Assembly (NCBI GenBank): GCA_028819005.1
Contig: JAPPMP010000028.1
Span: forward strand, 1-64,000
DNA: 64,000 nt
Direction: 5' to 3'
From: Acidimicrobiaceae bacterium
GTDB taxonomy: Bacteria; Actinomycetota; Acidimicrobiia; Acidimicrobiales; Aldehydirespiratoraceae
Within the stretch, counting starts at the first letter, position 1, and each line of letters begins with the position of its first letter. The notes under the pieces were generated by a model. The model was not told the origin of the DNA. It saw only the letters and a list, made by a program, of their open reading frames with translations, and did no database searches. Below, one piece after another: positions 17,657 to 26,268 of the stretch. A program made the translations under genes and the position numbers.

Positions 17657-18840
17657 CAAAAGGTCTCCCTGGTCATGGATCTAACGTATTGAACGGCTGT
17701 GACAGCCGATGCGGCCGCAGCCTCGATGTCACTCCCGGTCGTGAACCTGCCGAGGCTGAAGCGGACAGTCTCGAAAGCAGCATCCCTGCTGAGGCCCATA
17801 GCGAGCAGCACTGCGGACGGATCAATTGAGCCGGAACTGCAAGCGCTGCCCGTCGAAACTGCCACGGGATCCATTTGCGTCACCACGGCCTCTGCGTCCG
17901 TGCCCTCGAATCGGATGCTCGCAGTATTGGGAAGGCGGCGGATGGTATCGCCGTTTTCGTGAACGTCGGGGATTTTCGCCTTTATGTCGGCAACTAGCCG
18001 ATCACGGAGCTTCACGACTCGCGATGCCTCGGCCGCTCGCTCATCGGCTGCTGTATCTGCAGCCGCGCCAAGCCCGACGATCCCAGCAACATTCAACGAA
18101 CCTGACCGCAGTCCCCGCTCTTGTCCCCCTCCGTGGATGATCGGTTGAATCAGGCGCAAGCTCTGGCGTGTCCCGATCAGCGCTCCGACGCCACCAGGCC
18201 CGCAGATCTTGTGACTGCTGATCGACACGAGATCCGCTCCCACGCGCTGGAGATCGAAAGGAAGCCGCCCCACCATTTGAGTCGCGTCGCAATGAAACAA
18301 AGCACCAGCGGCATGAACTCGCTCAGCTATCTCGTCTACCGGGTTCAGCACGCCGGTTTCGCTGTTCGCTGCCATCACGGACACCAGCAGCACATCGTCG
18401 TCGATCAACTCCTCCATCTCCTCAAGATCGACAAAACCTCCACTGCTCACTGGTATCACATCAAGCTTCGCCAAACCCTGTTCGCTGAGTGATCGTGAAA
18501 CCTTGTGCACCGATGCGTGCTCCACGGCGGAGACAAGGATTCGCCGGCGATCACCGTGGGCGGCTTCGACCGCGCCTCGAAGCGCAAGATTGTTGGCCTC
18601 GGTGGCTCCCGCAGTGAACACCACATCGGCCGCGCGCCCGCCGACAAGGGCAGCCACTTGTTCACGGGCCCGGTCGACCACGGCAGTCTGGTAGCGCCCG
18701 AACCTATGGCTAGATGATGCGTTGCCCACTCCTTCAAGCAGAACCGGCGTCATCGCGTCAGCGACCCGTGGGTCAAGAGGCGCCGATCCGTTGTAGTCGA
18801 GATACACCTCTTTCACGACCACTTCATCCTGTGTGTTCAT
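17656..18840 (-). CDS. sspA: cysteine desulfurase (SspA/DndA/IscS-like)
   Basis: A 394-residue PLP-dependent class V aminotransferase-fold cysteine desulfurase. The PLP lysine is Lys211 in SSHKICGPGG, and the catalytic cysteine is Cys334 in STGSACSSG on the flexible loop. Other family marks are YLDYNGSAP and VVFTAGATEANNLAL. It takes sulfur from L-cysteine and passes it to the sulfur-transfer machinery. It is the first gene of the seven-gene minus-strand operon. The ATG at 18840 is preceded by a weak GAGG. It could also serve Fe-S or tRNA thiolation, but its one-base coupling to the DUF4007 gene ties it to DNA phosphorothioation. Confidence 0.88.
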   Translation of the reverse strand: MNTQDEVVVKEVYLDYNGSAPLDPRVADAMTPVLLEGVGNASSSHRFGRYQTAVVDRAREQVAALVGGRAADVVFTAGATEANNLALRGAVEAAHGDRRRILVSAVEHASVHKVSRSLSEQGLAKLDVIPVSSGGFVDLEEMEELIDDDVLLVSVMAANSETGVLNPVDEIAERVHAAGALFHCDATQMVGRLPFDLQRVGADLVSISSHKICGPGGVGALIGTRQSLRLIQPIIHGGGQERGLRSGSLNVAGIVGLGAAADTAADERAAEASRVVKLRDRLVADIKAKIPDVHENGDTIRRLPNTASIRFEGTDAEAVVTQMDPVAVSTGSACSSGSIDPSAVLLAMGLSRDAAFETVRFSLGRFTTGSDIEAAAASAVTAVQYVRSMTRETF

Positions 18841-18945
18841 CTATCGGGCCTCGAGGCACTGTTGTTGTATTGGTAGACCTTAGAACGCACCGCGCGACGA
18901 TACGCGGACGGTTCGATCCTCAGTTCCACCGCTTGGTCGAGGTAC

Positions 18946-18974
18946 TCTCTAGCACAACTGATAGCAATTGTCAA
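18946..18974 (-). promoter_or_regulatory. candidate promoter of the Ssp-like operon
   Basis: On the minus strand a perfect TTGACA (-35, at 18969-18974) is followed by a 17-base spacer and TAGAGA (weak -10, at 18946-18951), about 105 bases upstream of the sspA ATG. The surrounding stretch (about 18955-19000) is strikingly AT-rich compared with the rest of the window. Confidence 0.45.
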
Positions 18975-19103
18975 TATATTTCATTATTCTCAATATGTCG
19001 CTAATGGTTGCCAAGCGATGACAGGAGCACTAGGTTTCGAGGCAATCACTCGGGGACGGTGAATGCGACCCCCTCCACCACATACGAATCTAGGAGGATG
19101 GTC

Positions 19104-19478
19104 ATGCCGAAGGGTGAGGAGGAGCGCCTTGAGCTCCTAACCAGATTGACCGAGGCAATCGGAGTCGACGCAGCCAGGAAGATTATGGAGTCACTACCCC
19201 CAATGCAATGGGACCAACTCGCCACCAAAGATGATCTGAAGGCCCTTGAGGAGCGCTTGGTCAACGAGTTCGGCGGCAAGTTCGCCAAAATCAACGGTGA
19301 AATGAACGGCGAGTTCGCCAAGGTCTACGGCGAATTTGCGGACGTAAGGGGCGAGATCAAGGACCTTCGTGGATCGATCTCCCTCGAAATCGCCAGGCAG
19401 ACGCGTACTTTGGTGTTCACGATGGTGGGCTTCGCCATGACCGTCTGGATTTCGATACTCGCGATCGGCGTTTCCTGA
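19104..19478 (+). CDS. small coiled-coil protein with a C-terminal membrane anchor
   Basis: A 124-residue protein. AGGAGG at 19092-19097 sits six bases before the ATG at 19104, which decides the start over the open frame upstream. The middle is a heptad-like repeat with FAKINGEMNGEFAKVYGEF and related lines, predicted to form a coiled coil. The last 30 residues contain one hydrophobic segment (TLVFTMVGFAMTVWISILAIGV), so the protein is probably tail-anchored with the coiled coil in the cytoplasm. It resembles DUF1640-like proteins in layout. It is divergent from the Ssp-like operon. Function unknown. Confidence 0.75.
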   Translation: MPKGEEERLELLTRLTEAIGVDAARKIMESLPPMQWDQLATKDDLKALEERLVNEFGGKFAKINGEMNGEFAKVYGEFADVRGEIKDLRGSISLEIARQTRTLVFTMVGFAMTVWISILAIGVS

Positions 19479-19688
19479 CGCCGGGCTGCCCAGCCGAAGA
19501 CGGGAGCGTTGGCTCGGAGACTCCGGTTAGAACGGCTTCCAGGATGAAGGGAACTCAGCGTCTGGGCAGACCGCTGGGGAGGCCCGACGACATCGGAGAA
19601 AGTGCCGCGTGATTTCGCTCAACTCTCAGGGTGGTCAGACCATAAGACCACGGCTATTGTCGCTACGCAACCAGACCAGAGGGGAACC

Positions 19689-20216
19689 ATGACCTATCCG
19701 AACACGCTCGTATTCGTTGACTTTCCGTCAGACGACGTTGACGCAGCGCGCGCCTTCTACGCCGAAGTATTCAACTGGGAGATCGAGGAACGCATCCCAG
19801 GCCTCTTCCACCGCATCGTGCCCGGGCAGAACTTCAAGGTTGACGACGGGTCGCAGGGCCCGACCGGCAACCTCCATATGGGCCTTTCCAACGCCGCCAA
19901 CATGAGGCCCCACCCCGACGCCGAGCCGACCGCGCCCACCAGCATGAACCCCGGGGGCCGAGCCATCCGCGCCTGGATATTGGTGAGCGACGACGATTCG
20001 TTCGATCGCATCCTGGCCGCGGCCGAGCGTCTAGGGGGCGCGATCTTGTGGCGCGACCACTTCTGGACCGAGTTCGGCGGCGCCAATGCCTCCTTCCTCG
20101 ATCCGTGGGGCAACCAACTCATGCTCTGGCAGCACCTCCCCGACGCCGAAACCGACGACGACACCCATCAGGTGGTCGGCGAGTTCAGCGTCCCCGAAGG
20201 CTGGACCGTCGAGTAA
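19689..20216 (+). CDS. VOC-family (glyoxalase/bleomycin-resistance-like) protein
   Basis: A 175-residue vicinal-oxygen-chelate fold protein. ATG 19689 is preceded by AGAGGGGA and begins MTYPNTLVFVDFPSDDVDAA, a typical first VOC strand. The two halves each carry the betaalphabetabetabeta pattern: ARAFYAEVFNWEIEE in the first and GGANASFLDPWGNQLMLWQH in the second. The usual ligand residues are not all obvious, so it may be non-catalytic or use an unusual metal site. It stands alone, convergent with the methyltransferase at 20366. The longer open frame from 19602 adds unsupported residues. Confidence 0.78.
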   Translation: MTYPNTLVFVDFPSDDVDAARAFYAEVFNWEIEERIPGLFHRIVPGQNFKVDDGSQGPTGNLHMGLSNAANMRPHPDAEPTAPTSMNPGGRAIRAWILVSDDDSFDRILAAAERLGGAILWRDHFWTEFGGANASFLDPWGNQLMLWQHLPDAETDDDTHQVVGEFSVPEGWTVE

Positions 20217-20365
20217 GGCGCTGTTCGCGCACAAGTGGACACCTCTCGGCGCGGCCCGCCTTCGCGGCTCATCGTGTTGACGGCATTCGGGCACGGCTAC
20301 CAGACCGACGACGGAATAGCAGTGGTTCCCCGCACCTCATTGAAGCCATGATAGGGAACCGTGAC

Positions 20366-21445
20366 CTAGGGGCGAACAGCCACGAAGCACTGCTGGAAGC
20401 CGATGGGCTCGATCAGGCGAATGTGTGCGAATCCGGCGTCTCGCAGCCACTCTGAGAACTGTTGATGGGTGAACGTCGAGCCCTTCTTGGTGCTGGCCAT
20501 CATGGTTGCGCCCATGATGACGGCGTGCGGGTTGAATTTGCGTTCAACATCGGTGAAGTAGTCCGCTAGCAGCAGCCGGCCCTGCGGTTTCAGCGCGCGA
20601 AAGGCCCTCTCGATGAGATGACGAGCACCTTCGGCGCCCTCAGTTCGACAGACGTGACCAAGCACCGCGATGTCGTAGGCCTCGTCCTCTATATCGATGG
20701 TGTGAAAATCACCGGGCCGCAAATCGCAGCGGTCGGCGACCCCGTGCTCGCTGGTCTTGGCCGCGGCCACGTCGATGACGCCGGGCAGGTCGTTGATCAC
20801 CGCGGTGCCCCGTGTGCAAGCCGTCAGAATGGCGATCGACCAGGGCGCCCCGCCCGCTCCGAGGTCCAGCACATGGGGTTGCTCCAGAGCCGAGTAGCGG
20901 ATTTTCAGGTCTGCTCGGCCGGCGCAGCGAAACATCGTGGTGAAAGTGCCCTCCACCAGCGGGACATAGAACGCCGCCGGGTCGTCTTCGATCGGAGCGG
21001 CGGGTGTGCCGTTGCGGATCGTGTCGGCCAGACGGGTCCAGTTCTGGTGCGGTCCCGGCGCCACCGGCACCAGATCGGCCATTGTCGCGGGGCCGTCGCT
21101 GACGAGATAGCGCTTGGCCGTGTCGTTGAGCTCGTAGACGTCTGCGAACTGGTCGAGCAGCCCCAGAGCGACCACACCGTCGAGCAGTGTCGCCAGCTGA
21201 ACGGCAGGCACATCCAGTTTTTCGGCCAGAGCCTCGGCGGTTGTCGGGCCGGTCTCTTTGAGCGTGTCGAAAACGTCGAGTTCCAGCGCAGCGACGAGAA
21301 TGTAGTAGCGGCCGAGTCCTTCGATCGCCGCCCACACCGGCGCCGCGGGCGGGGGTTTGCGATCGGTCCACGGACGACCCTTGGCCGCCATCGTGTGGGT
21401 CTTCTTCAACTCGGGATACGGGGCGTCCCGTGGCTCGCTGGTCAT
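20366..21445 (-). CDS. SAM-dependent O-methyltransferase with N-terminal dimerisation domain
   Basis: A 359-residue methyltransferase of the hydroxyneurosporene / polyketide O-methyltransferase type. Residues 40-120 form a winged-helix dimerisation domain (LELDVFDTLKETGPTTAEALAEKL). The Rossmann core follows, with SAM motif I HVLDLGAGGAPWSI, then INDLPGVIDVAAAKTSEHG and RLLLADYFTD. It is the last gene of the long minus-strand run that starts at 36034, separated from the MDR gene by 72 bp. An alternative start is ATG 21391. Just upstream lies an 18-bp tandem duplication. The substrate is unknown; a hydroxylated product of the Rieske enzymes upstream is one possibility. Confidence 0.8.
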   Translation of the reverse strand: MTSEPRDAPYPELKKTHTMAAKGRPWTDRKPPPAAPVWAAIEGLGRYYILVAALELDVFDTLKETGPTTAEALAEKLDVPAVQLATLLDGVVALGLLDQFADVYELNDTAKRYLVSDGPATMADLVPVAPGPHQNWTRLADTIRNGTPAAPIEDDPAAFYVPLVEGTFTTMFRCAGRADLKIRYSALEQPHVLDLGAGGAPWSIAILTACTRGTAVINDLPGVIDVAAAKTSEHGVADRCDLRPGDFHTIDIEDEAYDIAVLGHVCRTEGAEGARHLIERAFRALKPQGRLLLADYFTDVERKFNPHAVIMGATMMASTKKGSTFTHQQFSEWLRDAGFAHIRLIEPIGFQQCFVAVRP

Positions 21446-21446
21446 T

Positions 21447-21482
21447 TGTTGAGGGTTGGCTGAGTGTTGAGGGTTGGCTGAG
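21447..21482. repeat. 18-bp perfect tandem duplication
   Basis: TGTTGAGGGTTGGCTGAG occurs twice back to back, at 21447-21464 and 21465-21482, in the leader of the methyltransferase gene. It could be a simple slippage duplication or a spaced binding site. Confidence 0.85.
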
Positions 21483-21517
21483 TGTGCGGTTCTAGCTTGT
21501 TGGGAAACGGACGGCTT

Positions 21518-22552
21518 TCAGGGTTTGAGAATGATCTTGCCGAAGAAATCGCTGGACAACATCTTGGCTTGCGCCTCGGCAGCGTCGGCCAGCGCGAACT
21601 CGGAATCGATCACAACCTCGAAATCGCCCTCACAGAATTCGTCCCACACCGGGCCGAACTCCTCTGGCCGGTAAGGGTCCGAGCCGATGATCTTGATGCC
21701 TGAGTGAAACACGTAGCCGAGCGACGGAATGGTTGCTTTGTCTCCCGAGGAGTTCCCGCAGTTCACGAGGCGTCCGCCGATGCCGATCGCGAACAGGGAC
21801 TGGCCGAACAGAGCGGTGCCCACATGGTCGAAGACCATGTCGACGCCGGCGCCCGCGGTCGCTCCGCGGGCGAACCCGGTCACGTCTCCGCTGCGGTTGT
21901 TGCACACTTGGTCCGCCCCCAGCTCAAGAGCCCGTTCGCACTTCTCGTCGGTCCCGGCTGTAGCCAGCACGGTGGCCCCGGCGTGCTTGGCCAACTGGAT
22001 CGCCGCGGTGGACACACCCGAACCGGCGGCGTGGATCATCACCGTTTCGCCTGCCTGCAGCTCTCCGACATCGAACAGGGCATGGGCCGCGGTGAGGTAG
22101 CAGGTCGGGAACGTGGCCGCATGCTCCAGCGGCATCGAGTCCGGCACCTGGTACACATGCGAGCTTGGTGCCAGGCACTTCTCGGCGTACCCGCCGTCGA
22201 CTGTTCCGCCGATGATCCCCAGCTCGCCGTAGAGGTCGCCCATTCCAGCGAGTTTGGAAGACTCGGGCACGCCTGCCAACGAAGGGTCGATCACCACTCG
22301 GTCGCCGATGGCGACGTCGTCGACCTGCGAGCCGATCGCTGAGACCATCCCGGCCACGTCCATGCCCGCGATATGGGGATACTGGAAACCAGGCATCCGG
22401 AACCAGCCGTTGCGCTGCACCACGTCGAGCCTGTTGAGCGCGGTAGCCGCTACGTCGACGACAACATCCCGAGGCCCCGGCTCCGGGTCGGGCACATCGA
22501 TATATTGCAGGACCTCGGGTCCGCCTGATTCGTGGTAGAGCATTGCTTTCAT
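21518..22552 (-). CDS. medium-chain dehydrogenase/reductase (zinc-free quinone oxidoreductase type)
   Basis: A 344-residue MDR protein. It opens MKAMLYHESGGPEVLQYIDVPDPEPG, typical of the NADPH:quinone oxidoreductase branch. The catalytic-domain glycine GMDVAG and the NAD(P)-binding motif AAGSGVSTAAIQLAKHAGATVLATAG are clear. Structural-zinc cysteines are missing, as in quinone or enoyl reductases. It begins 24 bp after the permease gene and is probably part of the catabolic run, where it could reduce an enone or oxidise an alcohol intermediate. The end FGKIILKP is complete. Confidence 0.85.
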   Translation of the reverse strand: MKAMLYHESGGPEVLQYIDVPDPEPGPRDVVVDVAATALNRLDVVQRNGWFRMPGFQYPHIAGMDVAGMVSAIGSQVDDVAIGDRVVIDPSLAGVPESSKLAGMGDLYGELGIIGGTVDGGYAEKCLAPSSHVYQVPDSMPLEHAATFPTCYLTAAHALFDVGELQAGETVMIHAAGSGVSTAAIQLAKHAGATVLATAGTDEKCERALELGADQVCNNRSGDVTGFARGATAGAGVDMVFDHVGTALFGQSLFAIGIGGRLVNCGNSSGDKATIPSLGYVFHSGIKIIGSDPYRPEEFGPVWDEFCEGDFEVVIDSEFALADAAEAQAKMLSSDFFGKIILKP

Positions 22553-22576
22553 GGGGTTGTCTCCGTATCTCCGCGG

Positions 22577-23512
22577 CTACCTGAGTCCGCGGATGAAGGG
22601 TCGGGCCAGCGCTGCGGGGGCGCGCACCCGGTGGGCGAAAATGGCCATGCCGGCGATTGTGACGACGAACGGAAGAGCCTGCAGCAACTCGCTGTTGATG
22701 TCGTAGCCGAGTCCCTGAATCGACAGGCGGAATGACAGCGCTCCGGCGAAGATCACGCACCCGGCGAGCGTTCCCCGCAGAGTCCAGCCCCCGAAGATGA
22801 CTGCGGCTATGGCGATGAAGCCGCGACCGCCGACGATCGTGTCTTCGAACCTGCCGATATGTCCGAATATCAAGAAGGCGCCTCCGAGTCCGCACGTCAA
22901 CCCGGCGTAATAGATCGACTGGCGCCGCCGCTTGTTGACGTCGATGCCCGACACATCAGCGGACTGCGGGTTCTCACCGACCGACCGCAACTCGAGACCC
23001 CAACGGGTTCGATAGACCAGCCACCAAGAAAGCGGCAGCAGCAGGTACAGGATGTAGAACGGCCAGCGCTGCCCGAACAAAGCCTGTCCCAATAGGGGAA
23101 TATCACTGAGAACGGGGATTTCCCAGCGGCCGGCCAGGGTTGTCTCCGGCGCGATCTCGTTCTCCAGGAACCCGGTCAGCCCGAGCACCAAGATGTTGAG
23201 GGTGAGTCCGACAACGAACTGATCGGCGGCGAGGCGGTGGCTCATCTCGGCCTGCACGCCCGCTATCAGCACCCCACCCAAGATCGCGGTCAGCAGCCCG
23301 ACTGCCACCGAACCGGTGAGGTGACAACCCATCGCCGCGGCGAACGCTCCGCCCAACAGCATCCCCTCCACAGAGATATTGAGGGTCCCCGACCGTTCCG
23401 CAACCCATTCACCCGTCGCCGCGAAAGCCAGGAAAGCCGCGAACAGCGCGCCGTTGAGGTAGGTCGATTCGCTTGAGAAGATCTCATAGACAGCGCTGAG
23501 AAGGTCAGTCAT
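22577..23512 (-). CDS. ABC importer permease, BMP/nucleoside type (second permease)
   Basis: A 311-residue integral membrane protein of the BPD-transp-2 family with about eight hydrophobic segments. ERSGTLNISVEGMLLGGAFAAAMGCHLTG and SVGENPQSADVSGIDVNKRR, the latter the cytoplasmic coupling loop, match permeases that pair with a BMP-family binding protein (nucleoside and related importers). It starts 3 bp after the first permease gene and so completes a lipoprotein/ATPase/permease/permease importer. The ligand is not given by sequence; a nucleoside-, purine- or sugar-like compound is the family expectation. Confidence 0.88.
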   Translation of the reverse strand: MTDLLSAVYEIFSSESTYLNGALFAAFLAFAATGEWVAERSGTLNISVEGMLLGGAFAAAMGCHLTGSVAVGLLTAILGGVLIAGVQAEMSHRLAADQFVVGLTLNILVLGLTGFLENEIAPETTLAGRWEIPVLSDIPLLGQALFGQRWPFYILYLLLPLSWWLVYRTRWGLELRSVGENPQSADVSGIDVNKRRRQSIYYAGLTCGLGGAFLIFGHIGRFEDTIVGGRGFIAIAAVIFGGWTLRGTLAGCVIFAGALSFRLSIQGLGYDINSELLQALPFVVTIAGMAIFAHRVRAPAALARPFIRGLR

Positions 23513-23515
23513 GGC

Positions 23516-24661
23516 TCACACCCTCTCCGTCGCCGCGGCGCGGGCACGGCGACGGTCGCGAAGGAACATCACCGCTGCGGGGATCAGCAGGGCCAGCACC
23601 AGCAGCCCCGAAATGACGTCGGTGATGCGACCCTCAACCCCGGTGCTGCCGACGAAACTCGACCCCGTGCGCAACCCGGCGAAAACCACTGCCACGGGGA
23701 TAGCCGCCAACGGCTTCTCATACGCGACTAGCGCTACGAGCAGGCCCGTCCAACCGATGTTGGCCGAGAATCCGGGCACCATCTGATAGTTCCCGAAAGC
23801 GAAACCTCCGCCCGTGAACATCGCTGCGCCGGCCAGGCCTGCGAAGGCGCCGCTGAGCATCAGCGCCATCGCTCCGTATCTTGTCTCCGACACCCCTGAA
23901 CGCTGCGCCGCCCTCGGGTTGCGGCCGAGCATCCGAAGCCGGAAACCCCAAACGGTCCGTGACAGCGCAAAGGCGACGATCACGGCGAGGACAACGGCGA
24001 TGAATACGGTCAGGGGGAATTCGTTGCCGAAAAGGTCGGGTCGGGGAAGTCGGTTGTCGGGGGCGAGTTGCTCGCTGACCTGGTTGCGGTTGCCGCGGCG
24101 GCCCTCTGGAGCCAGCAGCAGCCATTCCCAGCGCAAACCGTAGGCCACGGCCTGCCCGCCGACGGTCACCAACAGCAGTGTCGACAACACCTCGGGAACG
24201 CCGCGCCAATAACGCAGCCCCGCAGCGACGCCCGCCCAGAGGCCGCCTCCCGCAGCCCCGATGATCAGGATCAGCACCACGTTGATCGGCCCGGGCCCGC
24301 CGATCAGAAACCCGAAATATGTGCCGATAGCTGCGCCGACATAGAGCTGACCTTCCTGGCCGATGTTGACCAGCCCGGCCTTGGAGGAGATGACCGTGCC
24401 GAGAGCGACAACAAGCAGGGGCGCAGCGGTCGCGAGCGTTTCGCCCCAGCGCCCCGGTCGCCGGACGCTTCCGTCGAACAGCGCGCTCACAACCGGTCGC
24501 CAGTCGCCCCCGGTTGCTTCCACCAGAATTGCCGACAACACCAGCGCGGCGAAAATGCTCATTCCGTAGAGCGCGAACCATTCGCTCAGCCGTGTCCAGC
24601 GCCCGGTGCGGAGGGGTTGCGCGTCAGATCCGCCGGCGGCTCCGGCAGTGACAGCGGTCAT
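23516..24661 (-). CDS. ABC importer permease, BMP/nucleoside type (first permease)
   Basis: A 381-residue BPD-transp-2 permease. ATG 24661 overlaps the ATPase stop (ATGA), which decides the start; the open frame upstream to 24970 is out-of-frame coding of the ATPase gene. Family features are SSKAGLVNIGQEGQLYVGAAIGTY and the coupling loop MLGRNPRAAQRSGVSETRY. About nine membrane segments are visible. It is longer than the second permease by an extra periplasmic loop (GRRGNRNQVSEQLAPDNRLPR begins that loop). It forms the membrane heterodimer with the protein at 22577-23512. Confidence 0.88.
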   Translation of the reverse strand: MTAVTAGAAGGSDAQPLRTGRWTRLSEWFALYGMSIFAALVLSAILVEATGGDWRPVVSALFDGSVRRPGRWGETLATAAPLLVVALGTVISSKAGLVNIGQEGQLYVGAAIGTYFGFLIGGPGPINVVLILIIGAAGGGLWAGVAAGLRYWRGVPEVLSTLLLVTVGGQAVAYGLRWEWLLLAPEGRRGNRNQVSEQLAPDNRLPRPDLFGNEFPLTVFIAVVLAVIVAFALSRTVWGFRLRMLGRNPRAAQRSGVSETRYGAMALMLSGAFAGLAGAAMFTGGGFAFGNYQMVPGFSANIGWTGLLVALVAYEKPLAAIPVAVVFAGLRTGSSFVGSTGVEGRITDVISGLLVLALLIPAAVMFLRDRRRARAAATERV

Positions 24662-26268
24662 GCCGCGGTCCCGCCCATCAACAGGCCGAGCGTCTCGAAG
24701 TTCGCCTCGGCCCGCGACATCTCCCCGACAATGCGTCCGCTGTGCATCACGATGATGCGGTGCGAGAGTTCGAGAATCTCCTCGAGTTCGCTTGAAATGA
24801 GCAGAACGGCCACTTCCGACGCCGCAGCGGTCTCCAGTCGATGGCTCATGTACTCGATAGCGCCGACGTCGAGCCCCCGGGTCGGCTGAGCTGCTACCAG
24901 GATCTTCGGTTCTTGAGAAAGTTCCCGGGCGAGCACCACCCGCTGTTGATTTCCGCCCGACACCGACCACATCGGCGCGTTCGGTCCTCCACAGGCGATG
25001 TTGAACTGCTCGATCATCTCCTCGGCGAAGGCGTTGAGGCGCCTCTGGTCGATCAGGCCGCGGGTCGCGGCGCGGGACTGATCGACGAGCACGAGGTTCT
25101 CGGCGACCGTCATGTCGAGCACGAGACCGCTGTCGTGGCGGTCTTCTGGGATCACGCCGATCCCCGCTTCAGCCATCGCCCCGGACCTGCCGGTCGGCAC
25201 TTCAGTTCCGTCCACAGCGACCGTGCCCGACGAGAGGGTCAGCAGACTGGAGAGCACATCACCGAGCGCCCGCTGGCCGTTGCCCTCCACACCCGCGACC
25301 CCGACAATCTCGCCGGGATACATCTCAAGAGAGAACTCATCGAGGGCGACGACCCCGTCGGCGTCATGGGCGATTGCTCTGTCGATGCGAAGCACGGGTT
25401 GAGCGGTCGCCGGGAGGACCGCGTCGGTCTTGGCTGGGACAGTGCCTCCAAGATCAGTGTCATCGGGGCTGTGAATGCCGAGAGCGGCCCGTTCGGATCG
25501 CAGCGACACCTCGCGGCCGACCATCGCCCGGGCGAGGGTCGGAGCATCCGCGTCGGTCGAGTACCGCTGGTCCACGACTCTGCCCTGGCGCATGATTGTG
25601 ATGTCGTCGGTGGCGTGCAGCACCTCGTCGAGTTTGTGGCTCACCAACACCACAGCCCGATTTTCCGCGGCGACCACATGGCGCAGAGACTCAAAGAGCT
25701 GCTCAGATTCCTCAGGTGTGAGAACCGAGGTCGGTTCGTCGAAGATGACGATGCTTGGGTCTCGACGAAGGCACTTGATGATCTCGACACGTTGGCGAAG
25801 TCCCGCGGTGAGATCGCCGACTCGCTTGTCGGGGTCGATCACCAGACCGTACTGCTCGGCTATCTCGCCGATGCGGTCGCGGGTTGCGCTGGGGTCGAGT
25901 CGGCCGGTGTCGCCGAGGGTCGCGTTCTCCCAGACGGTCAGTGCGTCGACGAGGCTGAAGTGCTGGTGAACCATGCCGATGCCGAGCGCCGTCGCGGTCA
26001 GCGGATCATGGATCGACTCGGTTCTGCCGTCGATGGAAATGGTTCCGGCATCGGGCAGCAGCAGTCCGATGAGCATCTTCATCAGTGTGGATTTGCCGGC
26101 TCCGTTCTCTCCGAGGAGACCATGGATCCGTCCACGCGAAAGCGTCTGGTCGACACTGTCGCATGCTACGACCCCACCTACCCGTTTGGTGATGGTCGAC
26201 AGCTGCCCCGCGGGGACCGGCTAGCTGTTGGCCTCGTCGGTCCCCGCGTCGCCTAGTTCGCTACTCAC
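24658..26268 (-). CDS. ABC importer ATPase (BMP/nucleoside type) with an in-frame amber codon near the start
   Basis: Two fused ABC domains, as in nucleoside and simple-sugar importers. The first Walker A (GENGAGKST) lies upstream of the first in-frame ATG (26082), so that ATG cannot be the true start. Reading further up, the frame gives QLSTITKRVGGVVACDSVDQ, the normal family N-terminus. It then meets TAG at 26221-26223, fifteen codons after a GTG at 26268 that overlaps the lipoprotein stop (GTGA). Between TAG and the Walker A no ATG, GTG or TTG exists; a CTG at 26202 follows GGGG. The gene is therefore broken, read through, or starts at CTG. The second domain has the usual degenerate Walker A (GVEGNGQ). 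Confidence 0.75.
26209..26248 (-). promoter_or_regulatory. strong hairpin around the amber codon of the ABC ATPase gene
   Basis: On the minus strand CGCGGGGACCG (26248-26238) and CGGTCCCCGCG (26219-26209) form a perfect 11-bp stem with an 18-base loop; the loop contains the TAG codon. No U-run follows, so it is not a simple terminator. Its place between the lipoprotein and ATPase cistrons suggests an expression-setting hairpin. Confidence 0.75.

Noticed and set aside
24841..26256. A 471-residue plus-strand frame opposite the ABC ATPase
   Set aside because: Antisense shadow of a clear ABC ATPase with Walker and Q-loop motifs.
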